Part shown: in pieces, positions 1 through 4,570 of the stretch | Position numbering within the stretch: the first letter of the stretch is position 1 | How the letters are laid out: every line of letters starts with the position of its first letter | Origin: Candidatus Hydrogenedentota bacterium | GTDB lineage: Bacteria > Hydrogenedentota > Hydrogenedentia > Hydrogenedentales > SLHB01 | Assembly (NCBI GenBank): GCA_003552765.1 | Contig: PUOI01000123.1 | Coordinates: 1 to 5,546 of the forward strand | Length of the DNA stretch: 5,546 bases | Direction of reading: 5' to 3' | The notes under the pieces: generated by a model | What the model saw: only the letters and a program-made list of their open reading frames with translations | Databases searched by the model: none | Told to the model about the DNA's origin: nothing | Program-made: the position numbers and the translations under genes

Positions 1-134
1 GAAGGGAACCGCCCCGGAAACAGTTCGCCCGCCTCTTCGAAAACAGGTTCATCCGCCCCAACCGGCGCCGCCAGCATCGCCGCGAGTGCAAACACCGTGA
101 TTGCCGCTGTCCGTTCAACAAACAACATACGCAT
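1..134 (-). CDS. Exported protein, N-terminal 44 residues only (cut by window edge)
   Basis: Reading the minus strand from an ATG at 134 gives 44 residues that run off the left edge without a stop. They form a textbook Sec signal peptide: a short N-region with two arginines (MRMLFVERT), a hydrophobic core of about 17 residues rich in Ala, Val and Leu (residues 10-26), and an AxA-like end (PVGA) that suggests cleavage after Ala27 and a mature start at DEPVFEEAG. There is no lipobox cysteine, so it looks like a soluble periplasmic or secreted protein. The start is supported by an AGGGAG ribosome binding site at 143-148, 8 bases before the ATG; a second in-frame ATG two codons later is a less well-spaced alternative. 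The mature part visible (17 residues) is too short to name a family. It lies downstream of purF in the same direction but beyond a terminator, so it is probably a separate transcription unit. Confidence 0.72.
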   Translation of the reverse strand, partial: MRMLFVERTAAITVFALAAMLAAPVGADEPVFEEAGELFPGRFP

Positions 135-456
135 GGTTATCTCTCCCTGTTGTGAAATACGGTATGCGCGCACCACTTCGGGATTGATGTACCCGAACTG
201 CCGGCGCCGAACGCAACATAACACAGTATTGGCCGTAAACCCAATTGAGGACTTGCCCCCCCCAATCGCCCGATACGGCGGTGTGGCGGCTTTGGACGAA
301 AAAATCCCCCCATCGAAAGGGGGGATCTCAAGGGGGATGTTGTGCCCTGAAGCAGCCGCTTGCCCGGCGTTTGGGAGTGGCGCGTAATTCCCAAGACCGT
401 ACGAAGGCTTTGGGCGGCGCTTTTCGGCTCACGCGCGCGTTTTCGGAGGCCTCACC
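135..456. other. Gene-free stretch between purF and the exported-protein gene
   Basis: These 322 bases hold no credible gene: the short frames that cross it have no ribosome binding site and no recognisable protein. It contains the minus-strand terminator at 299-326, a second G-run copy just beside it (GGGGGAT at 332-338), and a C-run near 256-263. An AT-richer patch at about 205-247 lies upstream of the exported-protein gene. It has only a weak promoter-like pair on the minus strand (TTGGGT at 239-244, 18-base spacer, TATGTT at 215-220) and a small inverted repeat, ATTGG at 228-232 and CCAAT at 241-245. I would not call a promoter from this alone. Confidence 0.6.
299..326 (-). terminator. 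Rho-independent terminator for the purC-purF transcript
   Basis: On the minus strand the sequence reads ATCCCCCC, a 7-base loop TTTCGAT, then GGGGGGAT, a perfect 8-bp stem, directly followed by five more T residues (A-run on the plus strand at 299-303). This is the standard hairpin plus U-tract. It lies about 130 bases after the purF stop codon and before the next minus-strand gene, where the end of the purine transcript would be expected. The plus-strand side has no T-tract, so it acts in one direction only. The G/C-run arms also resemble a dispersed short-repeat family. Confidence 0.75.
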
Positions 457-1896
457 TTAGAAGAACAGCTCGGTGCTGGTGTCGAGGTGGCGGGGGGCGT
501 CTTTCTCTTTGCGATCAAAGTCGCTGGGCAGCATGGTGGGGTATTGGTTGGTGAAGCACGCCGTGCAATACTGATCCTTATTGCCGCCGGCTGCGTCCAG
601 AAGGCCGTCGATGGTCATGAAGACCAAGGAATCCACGCCCAGGTATTGGCGGATTTCCTCGACGCTCATTTGCGAGGCGATGAGGCGTTCCCGATCGGGG
701 GTGTCGATGCCGTAGAAGCAGGAGTTGATGATGGGGGGAGCGCTGATGCGGAAGTGGATTTCTTCCACGCCGCAACGGCGGAGGACCTTGATGATTTTCT
801 TGGAGGTCGTGCCGCGCACGATGCTGTCGTCGATGAGGACCACGCGTTTGCCCTGGATGGCGGAGCGGGCGGCGTTCAGCTTGATCTTAACGCCAAAGTC
901 GCGGATGCTTTGGTCGGGTTCGATGAAAGTCCGGCCGACGTAGTGGTTGCGTATGAATCCCATGTCGAAGGGAATGCCCGATTCGTGGGCGTAGCCCAAG
1001 GCCGCTTGGTTGGATGAGTCGGGGACGGACATCACAATGTCGGCGTCCACGGGGGCGAGTTTCGCGAGATTGCGGCCCAGCCGTTTTCGAACTTCATCCA
1101 CGCTCTGGCCGAAGATCTCGCTATCGGGGCGGGCCACGTAGATGAACTCGAAGATGCACGGTTTCGGGGTCACTTGCTCGAAGGGTTTGTAGGACTCCAT
1201 CCCGTCCTGGGTGACGACCACCACCTCGCCGGGCTCGATTTCCCGGACCCAGTCCGCGTCGATGATGTCCAGGGCGCAGGTTTCGCTGGCGAAGATGGTG
1301 GCGCCGCCGCGCCGTCCGATCCAAAGGGGCCGGAAACCGAGGGGATCGCGCGCGGCGACCATGCAATGGTTGTCGAGGGCCACAATGGAATACGCGCCGA
1401 TGACCTTGCGCAAGGCTTCGATGACGGCGTCGGGGAACCGTTCCTTGCGCGAACGGGCGATGAGCTGAATGATCACTTCGCTATCGGTGGTGGACTGGAA
1501 GATGGCTCCTCCCCGTTCTTCCAAGTCGTCGCGCAAGGCGCCCGCGTTCACCAGGTTGCCGTTGTGCCCGAGGGCCATCGAGCCCTTGGCATAGTCCGCC
1601 ATGAGGGGCTGGACGTTCTTGAGGTTGTTGCTGCCGAAGGTCGAGTAGCGGACATGGCCGATGGCCCGGTCTCCCTTGAGCCGTCCGAGTTTGTGCGGCT
1701 TGAACACGTCGGATACGAGTCCGACCCCGCGGTGGCCGTTCAGCCGGCCGTTGCCGGCGCATACGATGCCCGCGCCTTCCTGTCCCCGGTGTTGCAACGC
1801 ATAGAGCCCAAGATACGTAAGCTTGGCGGCCTCGGGGTGCCCGAACACGCCAAACACCCCGCAGTGATGCTTCGGATGGCCGTCGTTATCGCCCAT
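457..1896 (-). CDS. purF: Amidophosphoribosyltransferase (glutamine PRPP amidotransferase)
   Basis: PurF catalyses the first committed step of de novo purine synthesis: PRPP plus glutamine gives 5-phosphoribosylamine, glutamate and pyrophosphate, in the cytoplasm. The 479-residue product has both family domains. The N-terminal Ntn glutaminase begins with a short pro-peptide and the nucleophile Cys12 (HHCGVFGVFG), then YALQHRGQEGAG (33-44), GHVRYST (80-86) and HNGNLVN (111-117). The C-terminal phosphoribosyltransferase domain has the PRPP loop VVLIDDSIVRGTTSKK (352-367). Four cysteines, C247, C393 (NSCFYGID) and C444/C447 (YCTAC), match the 4Fe-4S ligands of the Bacillus subtilis-type enzyme, so this should be the pro-peptide-processed, oxygen-sensitive iron-sulfur form. 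The frame is open for 35 codons further upstream, but that extension is Arg/Pro-rich and unlike the family; the ATG at 1896 has AAGGAG 6 bases before it and gives the normal length. It follows purC in the same direction, 201 bases downstream, probably co-transcribed. Confidence 0.97.
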   Translation of the reverse strand: MGDNDGHPKHHCGVFGVFGHPEAAKLTYLGLYALQHRGQEGAGIVCAGNGRLNGHRGVGLVSDVFKPHKLGRLKGDRAIGHVRYSTFGSNNLKNVQPLMADYAKGSMALGHNGNLVNAGALRDDLEERGGAIFQSTTDSEVIIQLIARSRKERFPDAVIEALRKVIGAYSIVALDNHCMVAARDPLGFRPLWIGRRGGATIFASETCALDIIDADWVREIEPGEVVVVTQDGMESYKPFEQVTPKPCIFEFIYVARPDSEIFGQSVDEVRKRLGRNLAKLAPVDADIVMSVPDSSNQAALGYAHESGIPFDMGFIRNHYVGRTFIEPDQSIRDFGVKIKLNAARSAIQGKRVVLIDDSIVRGTTSKKIIKVLRRCGVEEIHFRISAPPIINSCFYGIDTPDRERLIASQMSVEEIRQYLGVDSLVFMTIDGLLDAAGGNKDQYCTACFTNQYPTMLPSDFDRKEKDAPRHLDTSTELFF

Positions 1897-1902
1897 TAAC
1901 AA

Positions 1903-1908
1903 CTCCTT
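1903..1908 (-). promoter_or_regulatory. purF ribosome binding site (fixes the start)
   Basis: The minus strand reads AAGGAG, then a 6-base spacer TTGTTA, then ATG at 1896. This near-perfect Shine-Dalgarno decides in favour of the 479-residue PurF over the 514-residue frame that begins at 2001. Confidence 0.85.
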
Positions 1909-1915
1909 CACCGGC

Positions 1916-1949
1916 GGCGCCCGCGTCCCCCCAGTCTGACGGCGGCGCC
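1916..1949 (-). promoter_or_regulatory. Predicted hairpin just upstream of the purF ribosome binding site
   Basis: In the transcript GGCGCC-GC-CGUC (1949-1938) can pair with GACG-CG-GGCGCC (1927-1916). This gives 6 bp, a 2x2 mismatch, and 4 bp around a 10-base loop. The stem ends 7 bases before the AAGGAG, leaving the site free when the hairpin forms. No U-tract follows, so it is not a terminator. GC-rich DNA makes such stems by chance, so a regulatory role is only a possibility. Confidence 0.35.
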
Positions 1950-1998
1950 AATGAGTTGAAAGAAATGCTGGTTCTCGACTGGATTCCCGCCACACCCT

Positions 1999-2031
1999 CA
2001 CCCGCCGGCCCGAATCTCCAAACGGCGGATG
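1999..2031 (-). promoter_or_regulatory. Predicted hairpin in the middle of the purF leader
   Basis: In the transcript CAUCCGCCG (2031-2023) pairs with CGGCGGGUG (2007-1999), a continuous 9-bp stem with one G-U pair and a 15-base loop. It lies in the untranslated leader, about 100 bases before the purF start. It matches no purine riboswitch motif that I can recognise and lacks a terminator U-tract. It might stabilise the intercistronic RNA or be chance pairing in GC-rich sequence. Confidence 0.35.
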
Positions 2032-2065
2032 AACGCCCCAAGTTAGATTGCAAAGGGAAAGTTGT

Positions 2066-2074
2066 AGTATATCA
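2066..2074 (-). promoter_or_regulatory. Extended -10 promoter candidate for purF
   Basis: The minus strand reads TGATATACT, which is the extended -10 form TGn followed by TATACT (5 of 6 to TATAAT). It lies in a short AT-rich pocket (about 2042-2080) of otherwise GC-rich DNA, just past the purC stop codon. No -35 hexamer is visible, since a GCGGGCGCCCGC palindrome (2082-2093) lies there, but extended -10 promoters can do without one. Initiation near 2059 would give purF a leader of about 160 bases that contains both predicted hairpins. It would let purF be expressed separately from purC. Confidence 0.4.
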
Positions 2075-2097
2075 TTATTTCGCGGGCGCCCGCCATG

Positions 2098-2991
2098 TTA
2101 CAGGCTTGATTTCCCCGTGAGGCGCGTGAAGGCCTCCATGTATTTCTCGCGGGTTTTCTCGACGACATCGTCCGGCAATGGCGGGGGCGGTGAATTACGG
2201 TCCCATTCGGCCGCCGAAAGCCAATCCCGCACATACTGCTTGTCGAAGCTAGGCGGGGAACTCCCCGGCCGGTATTCATCCGCGGGCCAGAAGCGGGAGG
2301 AATCCGGCGTGAGAACCTCATCGGCGAGGAGGAGCTGGCCGTTGTGCACGCCGAACTCGAACTTGGTGTCGCACAGGATGATGCCCTTCTCCCCGGCAAT
2401 ATCCCGCCCCCGCTCGTAGACGCGGATTGCGATGTCCGCCGCTTTGTCCAGCGCGTCTTTGCCGATGACGTCGGCCGCCTCTTCCCGCGTGATATTGATG
2501 TCGTGGCCATCGGTGGCCTTGGTGGCGGGCGTGAAGATGGGCGTCTCCAACTTGTCCGATTCGCGCAACCCCGCCGGCAAGGGAATGCCGCACACAGTGC
2601 CCTGTTCCTGGTATTCCTTCCAGCCGCTGCCCGCCAGGTATCCGCGGACCACAAATTCGATGGCGTACATCTCGCACTTGCGCACCAGCATCGAACGGCC
2701 CTCGAACTGGTCCGCGTGCTTCTGAAAGTCCTCGGGGAAATCGGCCAAATCGGCCGAAATCAAGTGATTGTCGACGATGTCCGCCACCTGTTCGAACCAA
2801 AACAAGGACAACTGCGTCAACACCTTGCCCTTGTCCGGAATCGGGGTGGGGTTCACCCAATCATAGGCCGAGATGCGGTCCGTCGCCACAATGACGAGCG
2901 AATCTCCGAGATCGTAGATGTCGCGGACTTTCCCCCGGTGGGGCGGCTGGCGTTCCGGCAGATGGGTTTCGTGCAGCGCGGGCGATGGCAT
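2098..2991 (-). CDS. purC: Phosphoribosylaminoimidazole-succinocarboxamide (SAICAR) synthase
   Basis: PurC joins aspartate to CAIR with ATP to make SAICAR, a middle step of IMP synthesis in the cytoplasm. The 297-residue product carries the family landmarks in order: HRGKVRDIYDLGD at 18-30 (ATP-binding start), ATDRISAYD at 36-44, PIPDKGKVLTQLS at 50-62, RGYLAGSGWKEY at 116-127, PIFTPATKA at 151-159, LCDTKFEFG at 206-214 (the PROSITE-type signature), LTPDSSRFW at 227-235 and SFDKQYVRDWL at 248-258. The length and the long C-terminus fit the ADE1-like form and not the short 240-residue form. The frame is open back to an ATG at 3078, but that gives a basic 29-residue extension with no suitably spaced ribosome binding site; the ATG at 2991 is preceded by AGGAGAGG (3002-3009) and puts the family start at the expected place. 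It is first in a tandem with purF and has a strong promoter at 3133-3161. Confidence 0.96.
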   Translation of the reverse strand: MPSPALHETHLPERQPPHRGKVRDIYDLGDSLVIVATDRISAYDWVNPTPIPDKGKVLTQLSLFWFEQVADIVDNHLISADLADFPEDFQKHADQFEGRSMLVRKCEMYAIEFVVRGYLAGSGWKEYQEQGTVCGIPLPAGLRESDKLETPIFTPATKATDGHDINITREEAADVIGKDALDKAADIAIRVYERGRDIAGEKGIILCDTKFEFGVHNGQLLLADEVLTPDSSRFWPADEYRPGSSPPSFDKQYVRDWLSAAEWDRNSPPPPLPDDVVEKTREKYMEAFTRLTGKSSL

Positions 2992-3132
2992 GGTTCTTGG
3001 GCCTCTCCTACGGTTAAGTTGTTTGTTCGACAAAGCATGGTTTTTGGGGGGACGCTGCCCATTCAGTTTTTCTCGCATGCTCCCGATACAAGGCGAAAGG
3101 GGGAGAAAGAAGGCGGCGGAAAAGCTGGCGAA

Positions 3133-3161
3133 ATGATACGAAATGCCCGGCGCAAAGTCAA
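3133..3161 (-). promoter_or_regulatory. Sigma70-type promoter for purC (and probably purF)
   Basis: On the minus strand TTGACT (3161-3156, 5 of 6 to TTGACA) is followed after exactly 17 bases by TATCAT (3138-3133, 5 of 6 to TATAAT). Transcription would start near 3126, giving a leader of about 135 bases before the purC ATG. This is the best promoter match in the window and points at purC. Confidence 0.72.
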
Positions 3162-3254
3162 CGAAGCGAATGCAGTAAGCGGGCTTTGTCTGGCGTCCAA
3201 GCCGTCAAGCGTGGTACCCTGAAGCTGGCCCCAACGGGAGCAAGCACGCAACGC

Positions 3255-3284
3255 ATGAACGAGGCACGGGAGTACGACCTCTGA
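3255..3284 (+). other. Nine-codon frame touching the start of the TPR gene (leader peptide or displaced start)
   Basis: An ATG at 3255 opens the frame MNEAREYDL, which stops at TGA 3282-3284. That stop overlaps a CTG codon (3281) in frame with the downstream TPR gene. A GGGAG lies 14 bases before the ATG and another GGGAG (3268-3272) lies 8 bases before the CTG. It could be a translationally coupled leader. It could also be the true N-terminus, because removing one CT from CCTCTG (3278-3283) would join it smoothly to the TPR gene. The sequence alone does not decide. Confidence 0.3.
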
Positions 3285-3295
3285 ACGAGTTTGGA

Positions 3296-4021
3296 TTGCA
3301 ATTCGAGGGCATTTGGGACTTTCGATACATTCTGTCGGTGGTCCTGCTGATCCCCTTTCTTGGCTGGGGGATTTACACCCTCCATGTCCGTTTCAAGCGC
3401 AAGGAAGAGCTTCATCCCCTTGTGGAAGGCGCGACCTTGGTGGGGGTGATTTTGTTTCTCGCCGCCGAGATGGCGTTGCTGCGGGCCTCGCTGGGCCATC
3501 TCACCGGGTTCCAAGTGGCGGCGGCGATCGGGCTCATTCTCGCGGCCGGCGCGCTGTACGGCCACCTTGTATTGTCCCTGCTTTCGCACGCCTTCGTGGG
3601 CATGTTCCTGCCCTCGGGCCATAACGCGCCGCAAACGCCCAAGTACGGCGCGGCCGAGGCGCTTGAGCAACAGGGCGACTACGAAGGAGCGGTGGCGGAG
3701 TACGAGGCCGTGGCCCGCACGTTTCCGAAGGATCCCAAGGCCGCCCTGCGCATAGGCGACAATTTGGTCCGCCTTGGCCGGGCCGGGGAGGCGGCCCCTT
3801 GGTTTGAGCGGGCCTTCGAGCGCATGACCAGTCCGGAGAAGTGCGTGTCCGTGGTCTTTCGCGTGTTCGAGATCTATCAACGCCAACTCGAACAACCCCA
3901 GGACGCGCGGCGGATACTGGAGCGGTATCTGGAACGTTTCCCGGATTCGAAACACGCCGAGGCGGTCCAGCAAAAACTGGACGGGCTCAAGAAGCGTCCC
4001 CGGCCGAAGGCCGGCGTTTAA
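3296..4021 (+). CDS. Inner-membrane protein with three helices and C-terminal TPR repeats
   Basis: The 241-residue product has two parts. The first has three hydrophobic segments (about residues 11-31, 45-65 and 72-96), with a basic KRK loop after the first. From about residue 114 it is soluble and built of TPR-like helical pairs: one at about 114-147 (GDYEGAVAEYEAVARTFPKD), one at about 148-181 (GRAGEAAPWFERAFE) and a degenerate one at about 186-222 ending ERFPDSKHAEAV. TPRs bind other proteins, so this may be a membrane-anchored scaffold or assembly factor; I do not recognise a named family. No ATG is in frame. TTG at 3296 is the first standard alternative start but has only a weak GAG before it; CTG at 3281, with GGGAG 8 bases upstream, would add five residues (MNEFG). 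It is transcribed away from purC. A weak TGGTACCCT (3212-3220) might be its -10 region. Confidence 0.8.
   Translation: MQFEGIWDFRYILSVVLLIPFLGWGIYTLHVRFKRKEELHPLVEGATLVGVILFLAAEMALLRASLGHLTGFQVAAAIGLILAAGALYGHLVLSLLSHAFVGMFLPSGHNAPQTPKYGAAEALEQQGDYEGAVAEYEAVARTFPKDPKAALRIGDNLVRLGRAGEAAPWFERAFERMTSPEKCVSVVFRVFEIYQRQLEQPQDARRILERYLERFPDSKHAEAVQQKLDGLKKRPRPKAGV
4000..4014 (+). terminator. Possible terminator hairpin at the end of the TPR gene
   Basis: CCGGCC (4000-4005), loop GAA, GGCCGG (4009-4014) form a perfect 6-bp GC stem, followed by CGTTTAA, which includes the stop codon. The T-run is only three long, so this is a weak intrinsic terminator at best. It would sit inside the last codons of the gene because the opposing gene leaves no room further on. 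Confidence 0.35.
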
Positions 4022-4025
4022 CCCG

Positions 4026-4451
4026 TTACGGTTCCGCCTCGCCGGTGGGCATGCGGGTGGCCGCGGTGAGCCGGGCGCCGCCCACGGCGCGGACGGTGTC
4101 CATCACGCGAACGATTCGGCCCCACCCCGCGTTCTCATCGGCGCGCAACACCACGTTCACGTCCTGCCCTTCCTCGCCCAATCCCTGCAAACGGCTTCGC
4201 AGTTCGGCGTCGTCCACGGGCTCCCCGTCGAGGAACAGCGCGCCGTCTTCCTGGACAATGATTTCGTGGGGCTGCCCCCCGTTGGTCTCGGCTTGTCCCC
4301 CCTCGGGCAGGGTCACTTCCAGTCCCCGCTCATCCCGGAACGTGGCGGAGACCATGAAGAAGATCAACAGGAGGAACATCACGTCGATGAGGGACGTGAT
4401 ATTGATCGTGGGCCGCCTGCGCAAGGGAGCGCCGTTAAAGGGACCGCTCAT
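4026..4451 (-). CDS. ExbD/TolR-family energy-transduction protein
   Basis: ExbD and TolR proteins pair with an ExbB/TolQ proton channel in the inner membrane and transmit proton-motive force to periplasmic partners. This 141-residue product has the family layout: a short basic cytoplasmic tail (LRRRPTINITS), one membrane helix at about 18-38 with the conserved proton-pathway Asp23 in SLIDVMFLLLIFFMV, the LPE motif at 48-50, and a periplasmic domain with VVLRADENAGWGRIVRVMD (100-118) and a following AxGGARL turn. The length is normal and nothing is missing. The ATG at 4451 has GGAGG (4464-4468) 12 bases upstream, a rather long spacing. No exbB/tolQ or tonB lies in the window, so its partner is elsewhere or within unseen flanks; whether it serves TonB-like, Tol-like or gliding/adhesion machinery cannot be told. 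It has its own promoter at 4505-4534. Confidence 0.92.
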   Translation of the reverse strand: MSGPFNGAPLRRRPTINITSLIDVMFLLLIFFMVSATFRDERGLEVTLPEGGQAETNGGQPHEIIVQEDGALFLDGEPVDDAELRSRLQGLGEEGQDVNVVLRADENAGWGRIVRVMDTVRAVGGARLTAATRMPTGEAEP

Positions 4452-4504
4452 AAATGGGAAACGCCTCCAGGGTTACGGGTCTGCGCCGCATTGGACCATA
4501 ACCC

Positions 4505-4534
4505 ATTGTAAGCGATGGGGATTTCACGTCTCAA
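4505..4534 (-). promoter_or_regulatory. Sigma70-type promoter for the exbD-like gene
   Basis: On the minus strand TTGAGA (4534-4529, 5 of 6 to TTGACA) and TACAAT (4510-4505, 5 of 6 to TATAAT) are 18 bases apart. Transcription would begin near 4498, about 47 bases before the exbD ATG. The site lies in the 119-base gap after the C69 peptidase stop, so the exbD-like gene need not depend on read-through from the peptidase gene. Confidence 0.6.
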
Positions 4535-4570
4535 TCGCATTATGCCGCGATTCGTGTCGCGCCCATCCCC

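Noticed and set aside
1174..1899. Plus-strand open frame of 241 codons opposite purF
   Set aside because: It is the antisense of a highly conserved purF in GC-rich DNA, has no ribosome binding site or family features, and its composition follows from the codons on the other strand.
1897..2001. 35-residue N-terminal extension of PurF
   Set aside because: It would hide the catalytic cysteine behind a long Arg/Pro-rich segment, is unlike the family, and the AAGGAG before ATG 1896 marks the true start.
3018..3032. Possible Bacillus-type PurBox (CGAACA) before purC
   Set aside because: Only one half-like match is present and it is downstream of the predicted transcription start; not enough to call a PurR site.
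2992..3078. 29-residue basic N-terminal extension of PurC
   Set aside because: The upstream ATG has a purine-rich patch only about 2 bases away and the extension is not family-like; the ATG at 2991 has a proper ribosome binding site.
2344..3222. Plus-strand open frame of 292 codons opposite purC
   Set aside because: It is antisense to purC and runs through the purC promoter; no recognisable protein features.
3158..3973. Minus-strand open frame of 271 codons opposite the TPR gene
   Set aside because: The plus-strand frame has coherent membrane helices and TPRs; the minus-strand frame is rich in Arg, His and Gly with no domain.
4452..4570. Possible terminator after the C69 peptidase gene
   Set aside because: GGGGAT and ATCCCC arms exist but are about 40 bases apart, overlap the exbD promoter and have no T-tract.
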